A stretch of 64,000 nucleotides of DNA from Frankiales bacterium. Its GTDB lineage: Bacteria > Actinomycetota > Actinomycetes > Mycobacteriales > Jatrophihabitantaceae. The stretch covers positions 124,001 to 188,000 of the forward strand of contig JAOPUZ010000048.1 of the NCBI GenBank assembly GCA_025966315.1, in the 5' to 3' direction. The number at the start of each line of letters is the position of its first letter. Positions within the stretch are counted from its first letter, which is position 1. The notes under the pieces were generated by a model that had not been told where the DNA came from, did not search any database, and worked only from the letters and a program-made list of their open reading frames with translations. The position numbers and the translations under genes were made by a program. Shown here piece after piece: positions 44,559 through 54,499 of the stretch.

Positions 44559-45299
44559 GTGCACGACGCGATCAGCACAGCATCTGTCCGTATCAAAGGC
44601 GCCGACGGCGACGAGATCGAGGCCTATGCGGCCAGCCCGGTTGCCGAGGGTCGTCGAGGCGGAGTGGTCTTGATCCACCACATGCCCGGATTCGATCGTT
44701 GGTCCAAGGAGGTGGCGCGACGGTTCGCCGTAGACGGCTACGACGTGATCGTGCCGAACCTGTACTGGCGGGAGGCGCCCGGCGCCGACCCGGATGATGC
44801 CGCGGCGACGTCCCGGGCGGCAGGCGGTGTGCCGGACGATCGGTTGATCGGCGACGTGGCCGGCGCCCAGGCCTACCTGCTGGCGCAGCCAAGCAGCAAC
44901 GGCAAGACGGCCGTCATCGGACACTGCTCCGGGGGCCGGCACACCGTGCTCGCGGCGTGCAACCTCGCCTTTGATGGCGCGGTCGATTGTTACGGCGCGT
45001 TCGTGATCGGCACATCGCCGGAAGGGTTTCCGGCCAAGATGGTCGGCCTGGAAGATCAGCTGGAGAACTTGTCCGCGCCGCTGTTGGGACTGTTCGGAAA
45101 AGAGGACTCCTACCCGTCGCCGGACCAGGTCGCCGAGCTCGATCGCCTGCTCACCCAGTTCGGCAAGGAACACGAGTTCCACAGCTATGACAACGCCGCG
45201 CACGCGTTCTTTGCCAACGATCGACCGTCGTACAACCTCGAGGCGGCCAACGACGGCTACCAACAGATCGCCACCTTCTTCGCCCGGACGATTGGCTGA
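44559..45299 (+). CDS. Dienelactone hydrolase family protein
   Basis: 246 residues from a GTG at 44559 with GTAGAGGAG upstream; the longer in-frame reading to 44139 overlaps the ribonuclease gene and is not conserved. Alpha/beta hydrolase with GGVVLIHHMPGFDRWSKEVA, a Cys nucleophile in GHCSGGRH, the acid in LFGKEDSYPSPDQV and the His in NAAHAFFAND. Family members open dienelactones in aromatic degradation, but many act on other esters or lactones. A small DUF gene follows 3 bases after the stop. Confidence 0.87.
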   Translation: MHDAISTASVRIKGADGDEIEAYAASPVAEGRRGGVVLIHHMPGFDRWSKEVARRFAVDGYDVIVPNLYWREAPGADPDDAAATSRAAGGVPDDRLIGDVAGAQAYLLAQPSSNGKTAVIGHCSGGRHTVLAACNLAFDGAVDCYGAFVIGTSPEGFPAKMVGLEDQLENLSAPLLGLFGKEDSYPSPDQVAELDRLLTQFGKEHEFHSYDNAAHAFFANDRPSYNLEAANDGYQQIATFFARTIG

Positions 45300-45302
45300 C
45301 CC

Positions 45303-45566
45303 ATGTGCACCTACAACACCGAGCGCACCCCGATCAGCGGCAGCGGCAAGGGCAAAGCGGGCTGGTTCGACCTCACTGATGCGACGGTCTATTACGACCA
45401 CCCGGTACACGCCCAGGCCGCGCACACGCTGAACATCGATTTCGCGAACCCGTCGAGTGGACCGGCGGCGCGGGTAGCCGTCGAGCTGACCGCGGAATCC
45501 GCCCGCGAGCTCGTCGCCGCGATCGAACGGGCACTGCAGAACGTACCGGCGGACCTGCTTACCTGA
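45303..45566 (+). CDS. Small conserved actinobacterial protein (DUF6295-like)
   Basis: 87 residues, MCTYNTERTPISGSGKGKAG then WFDLTDATVYYDHPVHAQAA and ARVAVELTAESARELVAAIE. I recall this family as DUF6295; no function is known to me. The short spacing after the dienelactone hydrolase gene (3 bases) indicates co-translation, so it may be an accessory protein of that enzyme. It converges with the efflux gene on the other strand. Confidence 0.75.
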   Translation: MCTYNTERTPISGSGKGKAGWFDLTDATVYYDHPVHAQAAHTLNIDFANPSSGPAARVAVELTAESARELVAAIERALQNVPADLLT

Positions 45567-45584
45567 GCCCGACCGGCACACCGC

Positions 45585-47108
45585 TCAGGCCGGCACGGCT
45601 TCCGCGGGCGCAGCACTCGGTTCCACCTGGTTGCTGGCCGGCCTCATCAATACCGCGATGACCAGCCCGGCGACGATCCCGGCTATCCCCGCAACCAGCA
45701 TCACCAGGCTCAGGGCCGCCACGGTCGCGCCAGAGATGAGTTGGTCGAGCGCTTGTCGCTGGCCCGCCGGCGCGGCGCCGATGATCTTGCCTGCTTGACC
45801 GCCGGCCACGGCGTGCGCAACGCCGTCCACCCCGGTCACGGAATGGCCAGAAAGCCGGCTGCTGATTCTGCTTGTGAACACCGTCCCCAGCACGGCAATC
45901 CCGATGGCCAGGCCCAACTGCCGAGCGGTGTTGACCGCGCCTGCTGCCATGCCGCCGCGGCTCAAGGCCACCGAGGACATGGCCGTCGAGCTAAGCACGG
46001 GCGTGGCCATCCCGACCCCGATGCCCACCAGAATCAGCCCCGCCGTCAAGGCCGGCCAACTGGCGTCGCCACGCAGCTGAACCGACTGGAGGACATCACC
46101 GATGCCGATCAGCAGCACGCCCCCGCCGATCGCGGCCGCAGCGTACTTGCCGTGCAGCAACCGCCCGACGGCCGCGCTGGTCGCGAAGGCGGCGACGCTC
46201 AAGGCCATCCCGCCGCCAAGGCCCGCAGCGATCGGTCCGAGTCCCTTGACGGACTGCAGCCAAATCGAGGTGTAGACCAGGCCCGAAAAAGCGGCCAGGC
46301 TCAAGAAAAGCCCGGCCAACAGGGAGCCGGTGAACGTCCGATTGCGCAATAACCCGAGATCGATCATCGGCTCGCGAATCCGCTGTTCGACGATGACGAA
46401 GGCCAGCAGAGCCACTACGGCCAGCACAAAGCTGCCGATGGCCACCCCGTCGGACCAGCCGTGCTCGCCGGCGAGGATCAAACCGTAGGTCAAGGCCGCC
46501 GCGGCCACCGTGAAGGTGATCATGCCGGTCGGGTCGAGCCGGCGAGCGCGCCGCTGATCGTCCGCGCTCAGCACCCGCCAGGCCAGGAACACGGTCACCG
46601 CGCTGATCGGCAGGTTGACGAAGAAGATCCAGCGCCAGGACAGGGTCTGGGTGAGCACACCGCCCACGATCGGGCCGAAAGCAGCGGCGGCGCCGCCGAT
46701 CGCACCCCAGATACCGTAGGCCGTGCCCCGATCCCGGCCCTGATAAGCCGCATTCAGCAGGGCAAACGTGGTCGCGAACATCGCCGCGCCGCCGATGCCC
46801 TGCAGGCCGCGGGCCACGATCAGCACGGTCGAGTTCGGCGCCAGCCCACTACCCAGCGAGGCCACCGCGAACAGCACCAGGCCGAGCAGGTAGATCCGGC
46901 GGTGCCCGACCCGATCAGAGATCGTGCCGGCGCCAAGCAGCAAGGCCGCCAGCGCAAGGGCGTAGATATCCACCACCCACTGCAACGAGGTGAACGAGGT
47001 CTTCAAGTTCTCGGCCATGTCCGGCAATGCGACGTTCACAATGGTCACGTCGACCAACAACATGAATGTGCCCAGACTTATCGTCACGAGCGGCCACCAC
47101 TTGCGCAT
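45585..47108 (-). CDS. DHA2-family (EmrB/QacA) drug efflux MFS transporter
   Basis: 507 residues from the ATG at 47108, with GGAGGG upstream; a longer in-frame reading to 47492 only mirrors the divergent regulator. Fourteen membrane segments. Hallmarks are FMLLVDVTIVNVALPDM (motif D1), LLLGAGTISDRVGHRRIYLL (motif A) and GAAAAFGPIVGGVLTQTLSWRWIFFVNLPI (motif C region). It exports hydrophobic toxicants in exchange for protons. The divergent AsnC-type regulator 102 bases away is its likely controller. Confidence 0.92.
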   Translation of the reverse strand: MRKWWPLVTISLGTFMLLVDVTIVNVALPDMAENLKTSFTSLQWVVDIYALALAALLLGAGTISDRVGHRRIYLLGLVLFAVASLGSGLAPNSTVLIVARGLQGIGGAAMFATTFALLNAAYQGRDRGTAYGIWGAIGGAAAAFGPIVGGVLTQTLSWRWIFFVNLPISAVTVFLAWRVLSADDQRRARRLDPTGMITFTVAAAALTYGLILAGEHGWSDGVAIGSFVLAVVALLAFVIVEQRIREPMIDLGLLRNRTFTGSLLAGLFLSLAAFSGLVYTSIWLQSVKGLGPIAAGLGGGMALSVAAFATSAAVGRLLHGKYAAAAIGGGVLLIGIGDVLQSVQLRGDASWPALTAGLILVGIGVGMATPVLSSTAMSSVALSRGGMAAGAVNTARQLGLAIGIAVLGTVFTSRISSRLSGHSVTGVDGVAHAVAGGQAGKIIGAAPAGQRQALDQLISGATVAALSLVMLVAGIAGIVAGLVIAVLMRPASNQVEPSAAPAEAVPA

Positions 47109-47210
47109 CAGATGTCCCTCCGTTCGAGCGCGAGTCCGTTTGTACTGCACAGCCTCCGCGCTGGGTACGACAGGAAGGCGACGATTTCGGCGCTGGCGTA
47201 GATTTCCGCC

Positions 47211-48260
47211 ATGGATGTGAGCCAGACAGCTGCTTCCGACATTACTGACCTGCTGGACCGGCAGATCCTCCACGCGCTGCAGATCGATCCGAGGGCCTCG
47301 TTCCGCCGGATCGCCGAGGTGATCGGCACCAGCGAGCAGACGGTGGCCCGGCGGTACCGGCGGCTGCAATCCTCCGGCACCATTCGGGTCGTCGGCGCGC
47401 TCGGCCCTGCGCAGGTGGCAACCGCCTGGATGATGCGACTTCGCTCTCGACCGAGCGCGGCGTCGTCGCTGGCCGATGCGCTCGCGGCACAAGACAACGT
47501 TGCCTGGGTATCGCTGGTCGAAGCCGGCTCAGAAGTGCTGTGCTCGCTGCGAAGTCGCAGCGGCGTCGCGCAGGACGACGCGCTGCTGCAACGGCTGCCG
47601 CGGACCGCCGAGGTCCTCGGATTGTCCGCTCAGGCGGTGTTGCACATCTTCGGTGCCGGTTCGGAAGACTGGACCGGCTACGAAAATCTGCTGTCGGGCG
47701 ACCAACGATCAGCCTTGCTGGCCGGGTCCGGGTCGGCACCGTTGCCGGCCGACCTCGAACGGGACCCGTCGGGTACGAGTGAATCGATCCGGTCGCTCGT
47801 CCCCGATGCCATAGATGCCCCGTTGCTGAGCATGCTGGCCGCCGATGGCCGAGCCACCCTGAAAGACCTGGCTCGTCATTGCGACTGTTCCGAGGCACGG
47901 GTAGCGCGTCGGCTGTCGTTGCTGCGCCGGGTTGGCTGGGTGCGGCTGGAAGTTGAGATTGCCACCGCGCAGCTTGGCTTCGGGACGAGCGCCTACCTGT
48001 GGCTGACGGTCGGCCCGTCCGAGCTGGATGCCGCTGGCAACGCGATGGCCGCGCACCGCGAAACGGCGTTCGTCAGCGCCGTGACCGGATCGGCGAACCT
48101 GATGGTCTCGGTCGTCTGCCGTAATCCCGCCGAGTTGTACAAGTACGTCACCAACAAGGTCTCAACCGTCGCCGGCGTCCGTCAGGTCGAGATATCGCTG
48201 ACCACCAGACGGGTGAAACATGAACGCAGTCACGAACACGGTCGCCGGTTGCGGAATTGA
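47211..48260 (+). CDS. Double Lrp/AsnC-family transcriptional regulator
   Basis: 349 residues, about twice the usual length. Two HTH-AsnC units are visible: LLDRQILHALQIDPRASFRR with IGTSEQTVARRYRRL, and again LLSMLAADGRATLKDLARHC with EARVARRLSLLRRVGWV. Each is followed by a RAM-type sensor; the second ends with CRNPAELYKYVTNKVSTVAG. Such tandem AsnC proteins are common in actinobacteria and sense small ligands. It is divergent from the efflux pump, so local control of that gene is the simplest reading. Confidence 0.88.
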   Translation: MDVSQTAASDITDLLDRQILHALQIDPRASFRRIAEVIGTSEQTVARRYRRLQSSGTIRVVGALGPAQVATAWMMRLRSRPSAASSLADALAAQDNVAWVSLVEAGSEVLCSLRSRSGVAQDDALLQRLPRTAEVLGLSAQAVLHIFGAGSEDWTGYENLLSGDQRSALLAGSGSAPLPADLERDPSGTSESIRSLVPDAIDAPLLSMLAADGRATLKDLARHCDCSEARVARRLSLLRRVGWVRLEVEIATAQLGFGTSAYLWLTVGPSELDAAGNAMAAHRETAFVSAVTGSANLMVSVVCRNPAELYKYVTNKVSTVAGVRQVEISLTTRRVKHERSHEHGRRLRN

Positions 48261-48323
48261 TCGAGGACGTTGTGACCAAGCCCCACTGCCCCTGACGAGC
48301 ACTTGCGCTTTAAGGTCAGACGC

Positions 48324-49292
48324 ATGAGAGCCGCCTACGCGAGCAGCATCGATCCCGAGTCTCCCCTGTCCGGCTTGACCGTCGGCGACCGACCAGACCC
48401 ATCCGTGCCCGAGGGCTGGACGACGGTCCAGGTCAAGGCGGCCTCGGTCAACCATCACGATCTCTGGACCCTGAAAGGCGTCGGGATCAAGGCCGAGCAA
48501 CTGCCGATGATTCTCGGCACCGACGCCGCGGGCATAGACACCGCAACCGGCGACGAGGTCGTGGTGCACGCCGTGATCACGGCCGACACCTGGACCGGCG
48601 ACGACACACTGGACCCGTCCCGCACGCTGTTGAGCGAAAAGCATCAGGGGGCGCTGGCCGAGCTCGTTGCGGTGCCCAAGCGCAATCTCATCCCCAAGCC
48701 GGCCGACCTGTCCTTCGCCGAAGCCGCGTGCCTGCCGACCGCCTGGCTCACCGCGTACCGGATGCTGTTCGTGAATTCCGAGCTTCGTCCCGGTCAGACC
48801 GTACTGGTGCAGGGGGCGTCCGGCGGGGTCGCCTCGGCCTGCATCGCGTTGGGACGCGCTGCCGGTTTCCGGGTCTGGGCTACCGCTCGCACCGAGGCCA
48901 AGCAGCAGGCCGCGCTCAATTTCGGCGCCCACCAGTCCTTCGCCAGCGGGGCTCGGCTGCCGGAACGGGTGGATGCAGTGATGGAGACGGTCGGCGACGC
49001 CACCTGGTCGCATTCGCTGAGGTCGCTGCGTCCGGGTGGTCGCATCGTGATCTCGGGCGCGACGTCCGGTTTCATGCCGGCCGCGGAACTCAACCGGATT
49101 TTCTTCCTGCAACTGCAGGTCGTCGGTTCCACGATGGGCACCAAGTCCGAGCTGGGGGACGTCATCGCGTTCATGCAGGCCAGCGGATTGCGGCCGTTCA
49201 TCGACCAGACCTTGCCGCTGGACGATATTGGCGACGGTCTTCGGGCGATGAACGACGGTGCGGTGCTGGGCAAGGTCGTCGTCACGTTCTGA
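48324..49292 (+). CDS. MDR-family zinc-free oxidoreductase (quinone reductase-like)
   Basis: 322 residues from the ATG at 48324. GroES-like N-terminal fold (VQVKAASVNHHDLWTLKGVG, LGTDAAGIDTATGDEV) and Rossmann domain (GQTVLVQGASGGVASACIAL). Zinc ligand cysteines are missing, so it groups with NADPH quinone reductases and enoyl reductases. The end PFIDQTLPLDDIGDGLRAMN is typical. Substrate unknown. Its last codons lie inside a long terminator stem shared with the convergent reductase gene. Confidence 0.88.
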   Translation: MRAAYASSIDPESPLSGLTVGDRPDPSVPEGWTTVQVKAASVNHHDLWTLKGVGIKAEQLPMILGTDAAGIDTATGDEVVVHAVITADTWTGDDTLDPSRTLLSEKHQGALAELVAVPKRNLIPKPADLSFAEAACLPTAWLTAYRMLFVNSELRPGQTVLVQGASGGVASACIALGRAAGFRVWATARTEAKQQAALNFGAHQSFASGARLPERVDAVMETVGDATWSHSLRSLRPGGRIVISGATSGFMPAAELNRIFFLQLQVVGSTMGTKSELGDVIAFMQASGLRPFIDQTLPLDDIGDGLRAMNDGAVLGKVVVTF

Positions 49293-49306
49293 GGACGACC
49301 TTGCCC
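49268..49306. terminator. 13-bp bidirectional terminator hairpin between convergent reductase genes
   Basis: GGGCAAGGTCGTC at 49268-49280 pairs exactly with 49294-49306 around a 13-base loop that contains the stop codon of the left gene. It ends 8 bases before the stop of the convergent gene at 49314. A stem of this strength at a tail-to-tail junction is best explained as a shared terminator; there is no T-run. Confidence 0.7.
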
Positions 49307-49313
49307 GGGGGTG

Positions 49314-50336
49314 CTACTCCGGGTCAGGGGCGAGCCGGACGACCATCTTGCCGGTGTTCGCTCCGCTGAAGAGACCGAGCAGGGCGCCGGTGGCCTGGTC
49401 CAGGCCCTCGACTACGGTTTCGCGCGCCTGCACTTCGCCGGACTCCAGCCAACCCCGAACCTCCGGGATCATCTGCTTCCACAGGTGACCGTAGGAGGAA
49501 ACGATGAAGCCCTGCAGCGTCAGCTGCTTGCCGATCGCTTGACCGAGGTTGTTCGGGCCGGGCGCCGGCTCGGTGAAGTTGTAGGTGGAAATGCCGCCAC
49601 ACAGGGCCACCCGCCCGAACGGGTTGAGGGCCGTGAGGGAAGCTTCGAGGTGCTCGCCGCCGACATTGTCGAAGTACACGTCGATGCCATCGGGTGCCGC
49701 CTTGGGCAGCTGCTCGCTGACCGGGCCGTCGTGATAGTTGAACGCGGCGTCGAAGCCGATCTCTGTCAGCCAGGTCACCTTGTCGGCCGATCCGGCGCTA
49801 CCGATGACCCGACCTGCACCTTTGAGCTGGGCGAACTGCCCGACCAGGCTGCCCACCGCACCGGCTGCGCCGGAGACGAATACCGTCTCACCCGGTTGGA
49901 ACTTCGCGACTTCCAGCAACCCGACCCAAGCGGTCAGACCGGGGCCGCCGAGGGCGCCGAGATACACCGACAGCGGCAGGCCGTGGCCGAGCGGTTCGAT
50001 CCGGCGCGCTTGCCGTTCCGGAAGCAACGCGAATTCCCGCCACGACTGCTGGTGGCTGACCAGCGTGCCGACTGGGACCTGGGCCGTTCCGGACGCGACG
50101 ACCTCGCCGACAACCGAGCCCTCCATGACCTGGTTGAGCTGCCAGGGCGGGCTGTAGGACTCGACGTCGTTCATCCGGCCACGCATGTAGGGGTCCACCG
50201 ACATCGCGATGTTGCGAACCAGCACCTCACCCGGGCCCGGGTCGGGCAGCTCGTTCTCGACGATGGTGAAGTCCTGGGGCGTGGGCGTGCCCTGCGGCCG
50301 GTTGACCAGGTGAACCTCACGAGAAATGGTGGGCAC
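49314..50336 (-). CDS. NADP-dependent MDR oxidoreductase (CurA/PTGR-like)
   Basis: 340 residues. It begins with the family pattern REVHLVNRPQGTPTPQDFTI and continues with EVLVRNIAMSVDPYMRGRMN, GETVFVSGAAGAVGSLVGQF, GSAGSADKVTWL, DVYFDNVGGEHLEASL and VALCGGISTYN. This is the leukotriene B4 12-hydroxydehydrogenase or curcumin reductase-like group, which reduces the double bond of alpha,beta-unsaturated carbonyls with NADPH. The physiological substrate is unknown. Confidence 0.93.
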   Translation of the reverse strand: MPTISREVHLVNRPQGTPTPQDFTIVENELPDPGPGEVLVRNIAMSVDPYMRGRMNDVESYSPPWQLNQVMEGSVVGEVVASGTAQVPVGTLVSHQQSWREFALLPERQARRIEPLGHGLPLSVYLGALGGPGLTAWVGLLEVAKFQPGETVFVSGAAGAVGSLVGQFAQLKGAGRVIGSAGSADKVTWLTEIGFDAAFNYHDGPVSEQLPKAAPDGIDVYFDNVGGEHLEASLTALNPFGRVALCGGISTYNFTEPAPGPNNLGQAIGKQLTLQGFIVSSYGHLWKQMIPEVRGWLESGEVQARETVVEGLDQATGALLGLFSGANTGKMVVRLAPDPE

Positions 50337-50364
50337 AGTTCAGTCCTTTCGGGAACGGTGGAGG

Positions 50365-52230
<1,866 letters not shown>

Positions 52231-52359
52231 AGGTCACTTTCTGCTGACTGATCGAAACGGCGTCTTTGCGTGCCCTATTCTCCCACGTTAAGGCGTCTCC
52301 CAGCGCGACGCGTCGGCCAGAGCAACAAGCCGTCCCGCAATGGATGCGAGGATGTGGGC

Positions 52360-52758
52360 ATGAGCCAACCCACTGACTCCCGTGCCGTCATCGAATACAA
52401 GGTCCCGGCCACCAAGCTGCGCGCCGGCGACCTGGTTAACACCTCCCCCGGCAACGAGGACGACTGGCAGCAGGTGATCTCGGTGCACACGGCCGAGCGG
52501 CCAGGCGGGGATGGTTCCGCCGGCGCGGACAGCGACGGCCTGGCCGACCTGATCGCCGAGGTGGGCGACCGATACGTTGCCGTGCAGATGACCGACGTCG
52601 CACCGGTGGACAGCCCCGTCTACCTGCAGGACGGCGCCGCGATGGCGTACGGGCTGGACGGCAGCGGCGATGTGCCGGTCACCGAGCTGCTGTCCAATTC
52701 AGAATCGGTGCGGACGTTCCTGTACACCCGATTCGAGCTGGTCACCGTCCGCTCGTAG
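52360..52758 (+). CDS. Hypothetical protein between lepA and rpsT
   Basis: 132 residues from the ATG at 52360 (MSQPTDSRAVIEYKVPATKL). GAGGATGT precedes it. The sequence alternates strand-forming stretches (DLVNTSPGNEDDWQQVISVH, DRYVAVQMTDVAPVDSPVYL, VRTFLYTRFELVTVRS), giving a small beta-rich soluble protein. I recognise no family. The last codon lies in the first unit of the tandem repeat array that follows. Confidence 0.6.
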   Translation: MSQPTDSRAVIEYKVPATKLRAGDLVNTSPGNEDDWQQVISVHTAERPGGDGSAGADSDGLADLIAEVGDRYVAVQMTDVAPVDSPVYLQDGAAMAYGLDGSGDVPVTELLSNSESVRTFLYTRFELVTVRS

Positions 52759-52850
52759 CGAGTACGCACGGCTCGTAGCGAGTACGCACGGCTCGTCGCG
52801 AGTGCACACGGCTCGTCGCGAGTACGAACGGCTCGTCGTGAGTGCGCACG
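52751..52850. repeat. Five tandem copies of a 20-bp unit before rpsT
   Basis: Unit GCTCGTAGCGAGTACGCACG: copies at 52751-52770 and 52771-52790 are identical; 52791-52810, 52811-52830 and 52831-52850 differ at a few positions (GTCGCG or GTCGTG in the middle, variable ACACG/GAACG/GCACG ends). Every copy keeps CTCG-N3 followed by CGAG or TGAG, a small hairpin. Copies are contiguous, without spacers, so this is not a CRISPR array. It begins in the last codons of the hypothetical gene and ends 156 bases before rpsT. Confidence 0.88.
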
Positions 52851-52951
52851 GCCAGGCCAACGCCGGTGATTTTGGCGGCGGAGTGCCGCGCTGGTAACCT
52901 GGCGAGGTTGTGCACGCTGGTCCGGTTAGGTCCGGTACGGCTCGGCACAGT

Positions 52952-52957
52952 TACTAT
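52952..52957 (+). promoter_or_regulatory. Candidate -10 box of the rpsT promoter
   Basis: TACTAT at 52952-52957 is a good -10 match in the gap before rpsT and would start transcription about 43 bases upstream of the GTG start. The matching -35 is weak (TCCGGT-like), so the call rests mainly on the -10. Confidence 0.35.
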
Positions 52958-53006
52958 CCAAGGCACAGACCCGTCCAGTACGTCCGACAATCTTTGAGGC
53001 ATCTTC

Positions 53007-53267
53007 GTGGCGAACATCAAGTCCCAGATCAAGCGGATCAAGACCAACGAGGCCGCTCGGTTGCGCAATAAGAGCGTGAAGAGCTCGCTCAAGACCGCGG
53101 TGCGTTCCTTCCGTGACGCTGCCGAGGCAGGCGACAAGGACAAGGCGACGACCGCGATGCTGCACGCGGCGCGGCAGCTCGACAAGGCCGTGAGCAAGGG
53201 CGTCATCCACTCGAACCAGGCCGCCAACAAGAAGTCGGCGATGGCTCAGCGCACCAACGCCCTCTGA
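53007..53267 (+). CDS. rpsT: 30S ribosomal protein bS20
   Basis: 86 residues, starting at a GTG. The sequence is a classic S20: [54 protein letters not shown]. It binds 16S rRNA helix 44 and early-assembles the 30S subunit. It converges with holA, and a terminator hairpin follows. Confidence 0.97.
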   Translation: MANIKSQIKRIKTNEAARLRNKSVKSSLKTAVRSFRDAAEAGDKDKATTAMLHAARQLDKAVSKGVIHSNQAANKKSAMAQRTNAL

Positions 53268-53367
53268 CGTTTCAACCCGGAACTCGCGGCAAGCAGCCCG
53301 GACGGCAGCTTTCGTCGCTGGTGCCGTGACGCCGATTCAGTAACTCGGCATCCTTAGCTCCAACTCG

Positions 53368-53396
53368 AACGCCGACCGCTACGCGCGGCCGGCGTT
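53368..53396 (+). terminator. Terminator hairpin after rpsT
   Basis: AACGCCGACCGC at 53368-53379 pairs with 53385-53396 (complement with one mismatch) around a 5-base loop, ending in GTTTCG. It lies 100 bases after the rpsT stop and overlaps the last codons of the convergent holA, so it may act on both transcripts. Confidence 0.55.
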
Positions 53397-54404
53397 TCGT
53401 GCTTCAGCGACCTCTCGCACCGCCGCTTCGAGCGCGTATTCGGCGTTCGCGGCGGCACCTTTGACGTCAGCGTTCAATCGGGCCACGGTGCCGAGCGCGT
53501 ATTGCAGCGCCGGTTCGGACCAACCGGTGGCTTGCCCGCGAGCGCGGCGCACTTTCCACGGCGGCATGCCCAGTGCGGGAGCAAGCTTGAACGGATCCCC
53601 CGGTCCGGCCGCCATGACGCGGGCGACCGAACGGACTCCGTCGGCGATGGCATCAGCGATGACCACGGTCGGCACGCCCACGTTCAGGGCCCAGCGCAGG
53701 TTTTCCAGAGCACCGGAGACATTTCCGACGACCGCCTGATCGGCCACCGCGAATCCGGTCACTTCCGCGCGTCCCCGGTGGTATTCGGCCACCGCCTTGG
53801 CGTCGATCGACCCCCCGGTGTCACCGACGAGCTGCGCGGCGACGGCCGAGATCTCGCGTAGGTCGCTTCCAACTGCGCCCAGCAAAGCACTCGCCGCGTC
53901 GCCGGTGATGCGTCCGTGAAAGCGCCGCACCTCGTTGCGCAGAAAGGTCATTCGCTCGTCGGGCTTGGTGAGCTTGGCGCAGGTGATCGTCTGCCCGGCG
54001 GCTTTGCGAACGCCGTCGAGAATCGCCTTGCCCTTCGCCCCGCCGAGATGCTGAACCACGATGCTGGTCTCGGGGTCCGTTTCGAGCAGTACCGGCAACA
54101 CCGCACTTGCGGTTGCGGCGGTGATGTCTTGGGCCGAACGCAGGACGAGCAGCCGGCGACCGCCGAACAAGGACGGGCTCAACAGTTGCAGCAAGTCGAC
54201 CGAGTCGGTCGCTGCCCCGTCCCGTTCGTGCACCTCGACATCGGGGTGCAGCCGGGACGCGTCGGCGACGAGATCTTCGAGCGCGCGGCTGACCAGGAAC
54301 TCCTCGTCGCCGACCACAAGGGTGAGGGCCGCCGGTGCGTCGTCGTCAACCACGGGGTCATCGTGCCACGAATCGCCCGGTCCGGATGACGTCGAGTCCG
54401 CCAC
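53379..54404 (-). CDS. holA: DNA polymerase III delta subunit
   Basis: 341 residues from a GTG. Clamp-loader subunit that opens the beta clamp. Motifs: ALTLVVGDEEFLVSRALEDL at the N-terminus, LLQLLSPSLFGGRRLLVLRS, FLRNEVRRFHGRITGDAASALL, AVGSDLREISAVAAQLVGD and a C-terminal ALQYALGTVARLNADVKG-type collar region. In related genomes it directly follows comEC; here comEC lies 3.2 kb to the right, and a decayed second holA 5' end remains beside it. This intact copy may therefore have been moved or acquired. Confidence 0.94.
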   Translation of the reverse strand: MADSTSSGPGDSWHDDPVVDDDAPAALTLVVGDEEFLVSRALEDLVADASRLHPDVEVHERDGAATDSVDLLQLLSPSLFGGRRLLVLRSAQDITAATASAVLPVLLETDPETSIVVQHLGGAKGKAILDGVRKAAGQTITCAKLTKPDERMTFLRNEVRRFHGRITGDAASALLGAVGSDLREISAVAAQLVGDTGGSIDAKAVAEYHRGRAEVTGFAVADQAVVGNVSGALENLRWALNVGVPTVVIADAIADGVRSVARVMAAGPGDPFKLAPALGMPPWKVRRARGQATGWSEPALQYALGTVARLNADVKGAAANAEYALEAAVREVAEARNAGRA

Positions 54405-54499
54405 CCGATCTGATCGTTGTGTCGCACCGATTTCAGCCCCGATGTATCACACTGTTGTCCGAGGTCTCGTTGCTGACAGTGGTAACCGGGGGAGGGGCC

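Noticed and set aside
45585..47492. Longer 635-codon form of the efflux transporter
   Set aside because: The extra 128 codons mirror the divergent AsnC-type gene, while the ATG at 47108 has a GGAGGG site and begins a typical DHA2 N-terminus.
52751..52850. Possible CRISPR array
   Set aside because: Units are contiguous with no unique spacers and there are no cas genes in the window.
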